Assembly (NCBI GenBank): GCA_047972425.1
Contig: JBKEAR010000022.1
Coordinates: 8,988 to 72,987, forward strand
From: JBKEAR01 sp047972425
GTDB taxonomy: Bacteria; Pseudomonadota; Alphaproteobacteria; JBKEAR01
DNA: 64,000 nucleotides
Reading direction: 5' to 3'
Each line of letters opens with the position of its first letter. The first letter of the stretch is position 1. The notes under the pieces are model-generated. The model saw only the letters and a list, made by a program, of their open reading frames with translations. It was not told where the DNA came from and searched no databases. Below, piece by piece: positions 38,366 through 46,040 of the stretch. The translations under genes were made by a program, and so were the position numbers.

Positions 38366-39143
38366 TATGATTTTCTCCTTTGGGTATCCATTCATCGGTT
38401 CGACCTTGTAGATAATATGCGGTAAGGCCAGTAATTTCTCGTATGGCTAAGGAAATATTGTAAAATCTGGAACCGACACTAAACCGATGAACTCGGTGAT
38501 AATGTTGCCCTGATTGATAATCGACTGGCCATGCTTTTATATTTGCCCAGCCCGCTTTTCTAAATACACCAATGGAGCGCGGCATATGCCATGCCGATGT
38601 CACTAAATACCAATTTTCGTTTGGTTGTGGTTGAAATTTTGCAAATGTATAGGCTGCATTTTCATAGGTTGTTGATGATTCTCCTTCTATAAGAACTTTA
38701 TTGCCATCAAAACCAATAGCATTGAGATAATCTATAGCAAATTGCCCTTCACTCCCGTTTTTTCCTGCGCCAGTAAAAATTATTTTGGCATTGGGGTAGT
38801 TTTTCATCAAAATAGGCATTTCGGTTATACGCTCAGCACGATCAGTAAATAATATTTCGCCACGTTCAGCACTATTAAGCGTATCCACAACACCACCCAG
38901 AATAATAAAGCCATCAATATTATGGTTATCAGATGCAATTTCTGGCTTGGCGAAACGATCATCCAAATATTTTAATATCAGTTGGCCGGGGTCGAATATA
39001 ATAATAGATAAAAAACCCAAAAAAGATATAAAGCCAAACAATAAAGCCAGTTTCTTTTTATTAAATAATATAAAAATTAGGCTCAAAAATAATATAATGA
39101 GCAATATTAAAATTGGGTCGCTTAAAAACCTTAGAAATTTCAT
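38358..39143 (-). CDS. YdcF/SanA-family (DUF218) membrane protein
   Basis: 261 residues. Two N-terminal hydrophobic segments (about 10-27 and 33-50) precede a DUF218 domain: IDGFIILGGVVDTL, AERITEMPILMKNYPNAKIIFTGAG, EGESSTTYENA, and LVTSAWHMPRS. Members such as ElyC and SanA affect peptidoglycan or envelope integrity, but the biochemical activity is unknown. It is the first gene of the minus-strand envelope/replication run, and its own promoter should lie in 39144-39228. Confidence 0.88.
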   Translation of the reverse strand: MKFLRFLSDPILILLIILFLSLIFILFNKKKLALLFGFISFLGFLSIIIFDPGQLILKYLDDRFAKPEIASDNHNIDGFIILGGVVDTLNSAERGEILFTDRAERITEMPILMKNYPNAKIIFTGAGKNGSEGQFAIDYLNAIGFDGNKVLIEGESSTTYENAAYTFAKFQPQPNENWYLVTSAWHMPRSIGVFRKAGWANIKAWPVDYQSGQHYHRVHRFSVGSRFYNISLAIREITGLTAYYLQGRTDEWIPKGENHNE

Positions 39144-39228
39144 TTAAAAAACACCTTTATATTTTATTTAATTAATATATTTTATAAATATTAATCATTT
39201 CTAACTTTTTGGATAAAACAGGTGAAAT

Positions 39229-39789
39229 ATGGCAGATTTATATTCTATTGAGGATCATCGGGGTGTTTTTAAACCCAAATTAGATGCTGAATGTTATCTT
39301 GCGCCCAATGCACAAATTATTGGTAATGTCGAGGTGAAAAAAGGAGCAAATATTTGGTTTGGTGCTGTTTTACGCGGTGATATTGAGCCAATTATGGTGG
39401 GTGAAAATAGCAATATACAAGATAACTCGGTTTTACATACAGAAAAAGATGCTGCATGTATTGTTAAAGATAATGTTACGGTTGGGCACTCGGTAACCTT
39501 GCATGGTTGCACAATTAATGATGGGTGTTTAATTGGTATGGGGGCTGTTATATTGAATAGAAGCGTCATCGGTAAAAATTGCCTTATTGGGGCTGGTGCG
39601 CTTGTTACAGAAGATATGATTATACCCGATAATAGCCTTGTTGTGGGTTTTCCGGCTAAAGTTATACGGCAATTATCAGATAAAGAAATTGAGGCTATGC
39701 ACCAAAATACGGTGCGCTATATTGTGAATGGTCAAAATTATCAAAAAAATTTAAAAAAGTTAAACTCATCACTTGACAGTCAAGAATAA
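39229..39789 (+). CDS. Gamma-carbonic anhydrase family protein
   Basis: 186 residues of left-handed beta-helix (hexapeptide repeats such as IIGNVEVKKGANIWFGAVLRG). The three zinc His positions appear in NSVLHTE and VGHSVTLHGCTI. Proteins of this family (YrdA/PaaY-like) bind zinc and may hydrate CO2 or act on thioesters; activity is often unproven. It stands alone, divergent from the ydcF-like gene and followed by tRNA-Ser. Confidence 0.9.
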   Translation: MADLYSIEDHRGVFKPKLDAECYLAPNAQIIGNVEVKKGANIWFGAVLRGDIEPIMVGENSNIQDNSVLHTEKDAACIVKDNVTVGHSVTLHGCTINDGCLIGMGAVILNRSVIGKNCLIGAGALVTEDMIIPDNSLVVGFPAKVIRQLSDKEIEAMHQNTVRYIVNGQNYQKNLKKLNSSLDSQE

Positions 39790-39817
39790 ATACGGCATAA
39801 ACTTGCTAATCTGCTAT

Positions 39818-39905
39818 GGATGGGTGGCAGAGCGGTTGAATGCACCGGTCTTGAAAACCGGCAAGGGTAAGACCTTCGTGGGTTCGAATCCCACCCCATC
39901 TGCCA
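39818..39905 (+). tRNA. tRNA-Ser (anticodon UGA)
   Basis: 88 bases including an encoded CCA. The acceptor is GGATGGG with CCCATCT (G1-T72 wobble). The anticodon stem is CCGGT/ACCGG with loop CTTGAAA. A long variable arm follows, and the T-loop is GGTTCGAATCC. The long variable arm and UGA anticodon define a serine tRNA reading UCN codons. Confidence 0.95.
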
Positions 39906-39909
39906 ATAT

Positions 39910-39934
39910 AAAGCGTCGTTTTTAACGGCGCTTT
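39910..39934 (+). terminator. Terminator of tRNA-Ser(UGA)
   Basis: An 11-base-pair stem (AAAGCGTCGTT with AACGGCGCTTT, one G-U) with a 3-base loop, followed by TTTTT. It lies five bases after the tRNA CCA. Confidence 0.9.
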
Positions 39935-40029
39935 TTTTGTTTTTAATTTAATTTTTGCATATAAGAAATGATTATAAAAAAGCCCTATCATTAAAAGAGC
40001 TTTCGCAAGCTTATTTTTGCCTACAAAAA

Positions 40030-40047
40030 ACTCCCCAAAAAGGGAGT
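40030..40047 (-). terminator. Second copy of the tRNA-Ser(GCU) terminator
   Basis: On the minus strand ACTCCC and GGGAGT pair around an A/T-rich loop, followed by T's. It copies the terminator at 40170-40186 and lies just beyond the duplicated tRNA tail. Confidence 0.7.
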
Positions 40048-40073
40048 GTTTTTATGGCAGACAGGAAGGGATT
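40040..40073 (-). repeat. Duplicated tail of tRNA-Ser(GCU), copy distal to the tRNA
   Basis: 34 bases identical to 40179-40212. On the minus strand it holds the last bases of the T-arm and acceptor plus CCA of tRNA-Ser(GCU), and the first arm of its terminator. It stands 139 bases from the real tRNA end, with no tRNA body attached. It looks like an att-like or duplication remnant. Confidence 0.85.
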
Positions 40074-40169
40074 GTGGCTCACTTTGTTCGCGCACGCCTT
40101 TGGCTCGAACCCAATCATTTTATCAAATGATAACGCTTCTAATCCTAGCTCACTTTCTCCCATAAAAAA

Positions 40170-40186
40170 ACTCCCAATAAGGGAGT
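40170..40186 (-). terminator. Terminator of tRNA-Ser(GCU)
   Basis: On the minus strand ACTCCC-TTATT-GGGAGT is followed by a T-run, a few bases after the tRNA CCA. Flanking A5/T5 tracts can extend the stem past one mismatch. Confidence 0.85.
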
Positions 40187-40193
40187 GTTTTTA

Positions 40194-40286
40194 TGGCAGA
40201 CAGGAAGGGATTCGAACCCTCGAAGGGGCTACAAACCCCTTACTCCCTTAGCAGGGGAGCGCCTTCAGCCACTCGGCCACCTGTCT
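40194..40286 (-). tRNA. tRNA-Ser (anticodon GCU)
   Basis: 93 bases including CCA. The acceptor is AGACAGG with CCTGTCT. The anticodon stem is TCCCC/GGGGA-like with loop CTGCTAA, giving anticodon GCU. A long variable arm (GTAAGGGGTTTGTAGCCCC) follows, and the T-loop is GGTTCGAATCC. It reads AGC/AGU serine codons. Its 3' end is duplicated at 40040-40073. Confidence 0.95.
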
Positions 40287-40330
40287 AGAATTTGTATATT
40301 TTTATAAGGAATTTCCTTTCTTGTCAACTA

Positions 40331-41260
40331 TTATGTTCGCATTTTTTTTGCTTGCATAAGGATTGTTTCGAGTGTTGATTTTAGAACTGTAGAAAGCAGT
40401 AACCAATCTTTTCTTCTCACACTCCCACTACGCCATACAGTTGTTAATTCTCTTAATGGCGGAACATCATTTAAAGCGGCAAAATGTAACTGGCTATGAG
40501 CCGATGTTTCGAATGGCACGGCAATTTGTGGGAGCAATGTGGCCGATGGCTGCCACGCAACCATTTGTAATAAAGTGGCAACGCCGGTTGCTTGCAAACG
40601 TTGTTCGGGCTGGTGGAGTTGATTACAGGCCGATAATGCGTGGTCTTTCAAACAATGGCCACTCTCTAATAAAATCATTTCTTCGCCAGTTATATCATCA
40701 AGAGTTAAAGTATTTGTATTACCCCATTTATGATCTTTTCCGCATGCAACAACCATATTTTCAGCCCCGATAACTTCATTCTCAAAGCCTTTGATATCCC
40801 AAGGTAATGCAATGAGACCCAAATCAATATTGCCGGATTCAAGCTCCGATAATACTTTATCTGTTTGTAACTCAGTAAGATGAATCTTCACATTCGGGAA
40901 AGCTTCATATATTTTTGGCATTGCCTGCGGCAATAACCAAGGTGCAATCGTTGGGATAACCCCTAAACGAACAATACCTGATAACGGTGCAGACAGTATT
41001 TGTGCTAAATCCACTAATTCTTCGGATGATGCAAGGATTTTTCGAGATCTTTTGACTACCTCTTCACCCACAGGTGTAAATATAACTTTGCGCCCTGCTC
41101 TATCAATTAATGCAACATCTAGCAAGGTTTCAAGCTCTTGAATTGATGTTGAAAGTGCCGATTGACTAATAAAGCAAGCTTGGGCTGCTTTTGTAAAATG
41201 TCTTTCTTCATATAAAGCAATTAAATAACTCATTTGTCTTAACGTTGGTAATGCACGCAT
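40331..41260 (-). CDS. oxyR: Hydrogen-peroxide sensing LysR regulator OxyR
   Basis: 309 residues. The N-terminal LysR helix-turn-helix is HFTKAAQACFISQSALSTSIQELE. The effector domain carries both redox cysteines in the OxyR context: C203 and C212 in LLESGHCLKDHALSAC, with the same nine-residue spacing as E. coli C199/C208. These form a disulfide on peroxide exposure and switch the regulator. It is divergent from the cytochrome bd operon, and no catalase or ahpC is next to it here. It may control cyd or itself through the 41261-41557 region. Confidence 0.93.
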   Translation of the reverse strand: MRALPTLRQMSYLIALYEERHFTKAAQACFISQSALSTSIQELETLLDVALIDRAGRKVIFTPVGEEVVKRSRKILASSEELVDLAQILSAPLSGIVRLGVIPTIAPWLLPQAMPKIYEAFPNVKIHLTELQTDKVLSELESGNIDLGLIALPWDIKGFENEVIGAENMVVACGKDHKWGNTNTLTLDDITGEEMILLESGHCLKDHALSACNQLHQPEQRLQATGVATLLQMVAWQPSATLLPQIAVPFETSAHSQLHFAALNDVPPLRELTTVWRSGSVRRKDWLLLSTVLKSTLETILMQAKKMRT

Positions 41261-41557
41261 ATGGTATCTTCTTTTTTTATCAAAATTTTAATTTTTATCT
41301 ATTTTTATTATATATATTCATGATAAAAAATTACAATCTTTTTTTAATAATTATAAATTGCGCTTAAAAAACCAATACTAAAAATGTGCAATAAAATGTA
41401 GTAATAATAATAACCAATAAATTTAGTGCGAATTAGTTGGAACATCTTCTAATATACTGATTTTTAATTCATCTTGAAATATTCAAATATGATGATATTA
41501 TGCAAAGATTAGTGAGATTTTTGTGAATTAATAGATATATTTTGGGGATAAAAAAAG
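41261..41557. promoter_or_regulatory. Divergent oxyR / cytochrome bd promoter region
   Basis: About 297 AT-rich bases without a gene, between divergent oxyR and the cyd operon. It contains a plausible cyd promoter (41474-41501, see separate entry). I looked for an FNR-type TTGAT-N4-ATCAA site and found none exact. Confidence 0.5.
41474..41501 (+). promoter_or_regulatory. Candidate sigma-70 promoter of the cyd operon
   Basis: TTGAAA (41474-41479) and TATTAT (41496-41501) are separated by 16 bases, about 57 bases upstream of the first small ORF. The -35 is part of a 13-base palindrome TTGAA-ATA-TTCAA (41474-41486) that could be a regulator site. Confidence 0.45.
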
Positions 41558-41740
41558 TTGGATCTAAAGCCAGAACGTAAATTATTTTCAAATTTAGGTG
41601 TTATTGTTTTTATAAAGGTTATCATATTGTTAATGATACTTTTTTTTATCATGCCACCATCAAAACGCGAAAATGTTCGTGATGAATTTGGTCTGTCTTA
41701 TCACAATTATATGATTAATGTAACAAAAGCTCATATATAA
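41558..41740 (+). CDS. Small membrane protein upstream of cydA (CydP-like)
   Basis: 60 residues from a TTG start (MDLKPERKLFSN), with GGGGATAAAAAAAG upstream. One hydrophobic segment (about 14-32: VIVFIKVIILLMILFFIMPP) is followed by a polar C-tail. Size, single membrane span, an invariant-looking Lys in the helix, and position directly upstream of cydA match the small CydP proteins proposed as cytochrome bd accessory subunits. Sequence identity cannot be tested here, and the weak start leaves some doubt. Confidence 0.6.
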   Translation: MDLKPERKLFSNLGVIVFIKVIILLMILFFIMPPSKRENVRDEFGLSYHNYMINVTKAHI

Positions 41741-41766
41741 CATAATAAAAAAAGGGATTTCTTATT

Positions 41767-43554
41767 ATGCTCGAATCAATTACAGAGGTTGTTGCGTTAT
41801 CGCGTATTCAGTTTGCTGCAACAGCCCTTTATCATTTTCTTTTTGTTCCAGTTACGCTTGGTCTTTCTACTTTGGTTGCGATTATGGAAACTATCTATGT
41901 TCGCACTGGAAATAAAGCTTGGCGTGATGCAGCAAAATTTTGGGGGTTATTATTTGGGATTAACTTTGCTATGGGTGTTGCAACAGGTATCCCAATGGAA
42001 TTCCAATTTGGTACGAACTGGTCGGTATATTCTGACCAAGTTGGTGATATTTTTGGTGCCCCACTCGCAATTGAAGGCCTTATGGCTTTCTTTTTAGAAG
42101 CTACATTTATTGGTATGTGGTTTTTTGGTTGGAATCGCTTAAGCAAAAAGGCTCACTGTGTTGTCGGTTGGCTTATGGCTTTAGGTGCAACTTTCTCGGC
42201 TATTTGGATTTTAATTGCAAATGGTTTTATGCAAAATCCAGTGGGTGGAGAATTAAACTTTTTGACTTCACGTGTTGAGATGACAAACTTTTTACAGCTT
42301 GTTCTTAACCCTATTGCGCAAGCTAAGTTTGGCCATACAATTACAGGTGGTTATGTTTGTGGTTCCATATTTGTTTTAACGATTTCTGCAATTTATCTTC
42401 TTAAAGGAAGAAACATCGGTTTTGCAAAACGCTCAATGACTGTAGCCTCAACTTTTGGCCTTTTGGCTCTTATCGTGAATATTTGGATGGGGCATAATGC
42501 GGGTGATTTAATTAACGAATATCAACCTGCTAAAATGGCTGCAACCGAGGCCGTGTGTGAACCAGAAGAAGGTTTAGCTGGATTTAATGTTGCTGGTGTT
42601 ATCGTAGAAAATATAAAAACTGGTGGTTCTTGTGAATTTAAAGGTCTACATATTCCTAAAGTTTTAGGTATGATTACAACATCAACATCTGCTAATGATG
42701 GTAGTGTATTCTCGGTAGAAGAAATTCATGAGGTTAATAAAGAACGTATCAAATCTGGTATTATCGCAGTATCAACAAAACAAGTTTTAAGTGATAAATA
42801 TAAAGCCGCTGTCAAAATATATATGGATGATAGTAGCCATGACCGTACTGAGCTTGACCGTTTAGAAGAACAATGGATGATCTTTAGTGAAAATGCAAAA
42901 GAAGCCGGACGTTTGAACTTTGCAAATTATGCCCATGCATTACTTAAAGGTGATGCTGAAGCACAAGCAATAATTGATAATCAGATTGCAACATTAACCC
43001 AAGGTTTAACTGACCCTGATGTTATTACATATGCAGAAAATAAATATCATTATGGTTATGGTATGCTTTTACAAAAATATGTTGTTGATGTTACTCAAGC
43101 TGATGAAAGCATGATTGAGAAAGCTGTAAATGACACTGTACCATCGATTGCACCAAACTTTTGGGCATTTCGTATAATGGTTGGTTCAGGTTTCTTACTA
43201 TTATTCTATCTGATTGTTGCAGTTGTTCTTGCACGTAAAGATGGATTCGAAAAATGCAGGAAATTCCTTGTTTGGGCAATTATAATGTTCCCATTCCCAT
43301 GGATTTGTATCGAAGCCGGATGGTTCTTAGCAGAATATGGGCGCCAACCTTGGGCTATTCAAGATTTATTGCCAGTGGTAAAAGCTGTATCTGCGCATCC
43401 ACCATCAGATCTATGGATTTCTCTCGGAATGTTTGTATCTGTGTATTCAATACTCTTAGTCGTAGAGCTTTATTTAATGATTAAATATATTAAATTAGGT
43501 CCAGAAGGAACAAAACTCGAAAAAGTTTCTCCTGATGGCTATGAGAAAGCATAG
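41767..43554 (+). CDS. cydA: Cytochrome bd ubiquinol oxidase subunit I
   Basis: 595 residues, nine membrane segments. Heme-ligand positions are His23 (ATALYHF), a His in KFGHTITGG, and a Met in FRIMVGSGF. The quinol-site motif GRQPW lies near 525. The hydrophilic Q-loop (about 256-464) is some 70 residues longer than in the 522-residue E. coli protein; the extra stretch includes an acidic helix (DRTELDRLEEQWMIF). The enzyme reduces O2 with quinol at high affinity, supporting microaerobic growth and resistance to peroxide and NO. It is preceded by a CydP-like gene and followed by cydB 11 bases later. Confidence 0.96.
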   Translation: MLESITEVVALSRIQFAATALYHFLFVPVTLGLSTLVAIMETIYVRTGNKAWRDAAKFWGLLFGINFAMGVATGIPMEFQFGTNWSVYSDQVGDIFGAPLAIEGLMAFFLEATFIGMWFFGWNRLSKKAHCVVGWLMALGATFSAIWILIANGFMQNPVGGELNFLTSRVEMTNFLQLVLNPIAQAKFGHTITGGYVCGSIFVLTISAIYLLKGRNIGFAKRSMTVASTFGLLALIVNIWMGHNAGDLINEYQPAKMAATEAVCEPEEGLAGFNVAGVIVENIKTGGSCEFKGLHIPKVLGMITTSTSANDGSVFSVEEIHEVNKERIKSGIIAVSTKQVLSDKYKAAVKIYMDDSSHDRTELDRLEEQWMIFSENAKEAGRLNFANYAHALLKGDAEAQAIIDNQIATLTQGLTDPDVITYAENKYHYGYGMLLQKYVVDVTQADESMIEKAVNDTVPSIAPNFWAFRIMVGSGFLLLFYLIVAVVLARKDGFEKCRKFLVWAIIMFPFPWICIEAGWFLAEYGRQPWAIQDLLPVVKAVSAHPPSDLWISLGMFVSVYSILLVVELYLMIKYIKLGPEGTKLEKVSPDGYEKA

Positions 43555-43565
43555 AGGAGGAAAAC

Positions 43566-44753
43566 ATGGAATTTGAACTTTATACAATATTACGTCTTAT
43601 TTGGTGGCTTTTGCTCGGTGTGTTACTCATTGGTTTTGCTATCATGGATGGATTTGACCTTGGTGTAGCATCAATGTTGCATTATGTTGGCAGAAAAGAT
43701 AGTGAACGCCGTGTTGTTATTAACACCATTGGCCCCGTTTGGGAAGGCAACCAAGTTTGGTTCCTTTTAGGTGGTGGTGCTATTTTTGCTGCATTTGCAC
43801 CGTTATATGCTTTAAGCTTTACGGGTTTTTATACAGCAATGATGCTCATTATTTTTGCGCTAATTTTACGGCCTGTTGGCTTTAAATTTCGCTCTAAAAT
43901 CAATAACCCTAAATGGCGTGCAACTTGGGATTTTGGATTGTTCCTTGGTGGTTTAATCCCTGCCCTTGTTGCCGGTGTTGCTGTGGGTAATGTTATTTTA
44001 GGTGTGCCATTTGGTATATCGCCAGAGGATAGCTCGCGCCTTTTATATGATTATAAATTGGGTAATCTATTCTATTTGCTTTTTAACCCCAATGGATTCT
44101 TTATATTCACATTGCTTACAGGCTTAACATCGGTAACTATGTGTTTAATGCAAGGTGGTAACTATTTGGCTTTAAAAACCGAAGGTGTCATCAGTCAACG
44201 TGCAGCAACAGCGGGTCGTTTTGGTAACATTGTTGCTTTAGCATTGTTTGTTTTATGTGGTCTTTTAATTGCTACAGTCATTAAAGGCTATACAGTTGAC
44301 CCTGAAAATATGAGACGCCTAAGCCAGTTACCTTCTATGCAATGGGGCTTTGTTGATACTGAGCGTAAAGCCGGCGCATGGATGGCTAATTATAGCCGTT
44401 ATCCATTATTCCTATTACCACCTATTTTGGCTATTTTAGGAATGGCTAGTAGCTATTTGTTTAATAAAAGAGAAGCCTTTGGTAAAGCCTTTGTTGCATC
44501 TTCGGTTGCAATATTCGGTATTATTTCTACCGTTGGAACAGCAATCTTTCCGTTTTTATTACCATCAAGCACTAACCCGAAAGATAGCTTAACAATTTGG
44601 AATGCCTCAAACTCAGAAGGTACTTTGTTTGTAATGACAATATGTGCTTTGATCTTTGTACCCATCGTTTTAGCATATACAAGTTGGGTATATTACGAGT
44701 TACGTGGTAAAGTGACCGAAAAAGAAATATTATCTGATGGTCAAAGTTATTAA
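43566..44753 (+). CDS. cydB: Cytochrome bd ubiquinol oxidase subunit II
   Basis: 395 residues, eight to nine membrane segments. The conserved N-terminus is ILRLIWWLLLGVLLIGFAIMDGFDLG, then GPVWEGNQVWFLLGGGAIFAAF, where the Glu and Asp residues line the proton path. It pairs with CydA to hold the di-heme site. A strong GGAGG ribosome site precedes it, and AAGGAG right after its stop serves the small gene that follows. The assembly transporter genes cydDC are not in the window. Confidence 0.96.
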   Translation: MEFELYTILRLIWWLLLGVLLIGFAIMDGFDLGVASMLHYVGRKDSERRVVINTIGPVWEGNQVWFLLGGGAIFAAFAPLYALSFTGFYTAMMLIIFALILRPVGFKFRSKINNPKWRATWDFGLFLGGLIPALVAGVAVGNVILGVPFGISPEDSSRLLYDYKLGNLFYLLFNPNGFFIFTLLTGLTSVTMCLMQGGNYLALKTEGVISQRAATAGRFGNIVALALFVLCGLLIATVIKGYTVDPENMRRLSQLPSMQWGFVDTERKAGAWMANYSRYPLFLLPPILAILGMASSYLFNKREAFGKAFVASSVAIFGIISTVGTAIFPFLLPSSTNPKDSLTIWNASNSEGTLFVMTICALIFVPIVLAYTSWVYYELRGKVTEKEILSDGQSY

Positions 44754-44764
44754 GGAGAAAATTA

Positions 44765-44929
44765 ATGGTTGAATTCTTACATTTATTTCATAGTTTTATA
44801 AGCAATCCTATCGTTACATTTCTTCTTGCAGGTTTTGGAACATGGATGGTTTTCATCATTGTTGCATCAACTATTTCGGTTAATTCTGGAAAATGGATTG
44901 ATCGTGAGTTAGAGAATGATCAACAATAA
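44765..44929 (+). CDS. Small membrane protein at the cydX position
   Basis: 54 residues (MVEFLHLFHSFISNPIV then a hydrophobic span about 16-38, then NSGKWIDRELENDQQ). It has a strong ribosome site (AAGGAG) six to seven bases before the ATG, and its stop overlaps the next ATG (TAATG). CydX in other bacteria is a 30-40 residue single-span subunit encoded right after cydB and needed for bd oxidase stability. This protein has the position and topology but lacks the typical MWYFAWILG start and carries an extra N-terminal segment. It may be a diverged CydX or a different subunit. Confidence 0.7.
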   Translation: MVEFLHLFHSFISNPIVTFLLAGFGTWMVFIIVASTISVNSGKWIDRELENDQQ

Positions 44930-45240
44930 TGAGTAAAATGCATATTTCAAATATCATAAGCATTTTATTGGTGCTTACAATCATTGTTCTTTTTGTATTC
45001 GCAAGCCCATTTACCTTGGGTGAATATAAAGAAATTGCCGATGGCTATGCTATAAAAAGCAAACCCGTTGGTGCGTTAGAACGATCTTTATTAATGCTTG
45101 CAGTAATGATGGTACCGGGAGCATTATGTTATGGCTTAGGATTACAAGTAAAATCCAAATGGGCAAAAATATTAATTAGCCCATGGTTTACTTGGCCAAT
45201 AATGTGCATAGGTATTGTTGGTGCACTTTATTTAAAATAA
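44929..45240 (+). CDS. Cyd operon protein YbgE-like
   Basis: 103 residues with three hydrophobic segments (about 8-26, 50-70 and 80-100). The pattern ERSLLMLAVMMVPGALCYGLGL, then ILISPWFTWPIMCIGIVGALYL, matches YbgE, the small membrane protein at the end of cydABX operons in gammaproteobacteria. Function is unknown; it probably supports bd oxidase. It starts within the stop codon of the preceding small gene and is followed directly by a strong terminator that closes the operon. Confidence 0.7.
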   Translation: MSKMHISNIISILLVLTIIVLFVFASPFTLGEYKEIADGYAIKSKPVGALERSLLMLAVMMVPGALCYGLGLQVKSKWAKILISPWFTWPIMCIGIVGALYLK

Positions 45241-45270
45241 AAAAAAGAGGCTCAATTGAGCCTCTTTTTT
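45241..45270. terminator. Bidirectional terminator between cyd operon and azoR
   Basis: A 30-base perfect palindrome (AAAAAAGAGGCTCAA with TTGAGCCTCTTTTTT) acts on both strands, for ybgE on the plus strand and azoR on the minus strand. Confidence 0.95.
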
Positions 45271-45277
45271 CGTTATA

Positions 45278-45895
45278 TTATTTTAAGATGTTTTTGATTT
45301 GCTCAGAGGCTTCATGAATGCCCTTATTGCGTGCCTCATCTCCCATATTTAGCCCTTGTGCCATAATATGTTTTTGATTGGTTAAGCCAAGCCAACCCAT
45401 AATAGCAGCTACATATTGGCTATTCATGTTATATGCTGCAGCATCGCCATCATATGTACCGCCAAAGGCCGATACAATATATAATGTTGTTTTATTGGGG
45501 TTTAATAAGCCTGTAGAAGAACCATCGGTATTATATTTAAAAGTCTCGTTTACCCGTACAATCTGATCAATCCATGTTTTTAGCTGTGCAGGAATCCCTA
45601 AGTTGTACATAGGTGATGATATAATAAGATGATCGGCATCTTTTACTTCATTAATAAGCTTATCGGATAATGCAACAATCTTTTGCTGTTCGGTCGTTCT
45701 ATCTGCTGTTGCCGTATACCAAGCCGTTGCAACTTCCGGTGTAAAAAACGGATATGGCTTATTAACTACATCATAATAAACTTCTTGTGCATCGGGATAT
45801 TTAGCTTTTAGACCATTGCGTAGCTCTAACGATAATTGGCGAGAAACCGATGGCATTGGGTTTGCTGAGCTATCAATGGATAAAATTTTTGTCAT
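45278..45895 (-). CDS. azoR: FMN-dependent NADH-azoreductase / quinone reductase
   Basis: 205 residues of flavodoxin-like fold. FMN-binding segments are DSSANPMPSVSRQLS near the start, SSPMYNLGIPAQLKTWIDQIVR near 93-114, and SAFGGTYDG. AzoR enzymes reduce quinones and azo dyes by two electrons, protecting against quinone stress. It is a single gene, convergent with the cyd operon. The downstream terminator is shared. Confidence 0.92.
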   Translation of the reverse strand: MTKILSIDSSANPMPSVSRQLSLELRNGLKAKYPDAQEVYYDVVNKPYPFFTPEVATAWYTATADRTTEQQKIVALSDKLINEVKDADHLIISSPMYNLGIPAQLKTWIDQIVRVNETFKYNTDGSSTGLLNPNKTTLYIVSAFGGTYDGDAAAYNMNSQYVAAIMGWLGLTNQKHIMAQGLNMGDEARNKGIHEASEQIKNILK

Positions 45896-46040
45896 TCTTA
45901 ATCCTTATTTTAAATTTAACATCACTTTTAAAAAGAAAGTTTTGTTTTTATAAGAAAATTATAAAGTTAAGTCAATATGCTGAAACTCAAATAAATTTCA
46001 TATCTTTCATCGGTATTTTAAATAATTGAGTGTTGCTATC

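Noticed and set aside
39806..39991. Minus-strand open frame of 61 codons across tRNA-Ser(UGA)
   Set aside because: It is the antisense of a tRNA and gives the well-known spurious peptide type (GGIRTHEGLTL...); no ribosome site.
39955..40251. Plus-strand open frame of 98 codons between the two tRNA-Ser genes
   Set aside because: It runs through terminators, the duplicated tRNA tail and part of the antisense of tRNA-Ser(GCU); coding is very unlikely.
41474..41486. Palindrome before the cyd operon as an FNR site
   Set aside because: FNR sites are TTGAT-N4-ATCAA over 14 bases; this is a 13-base TTGAA-N3-TTCAA and does not match.
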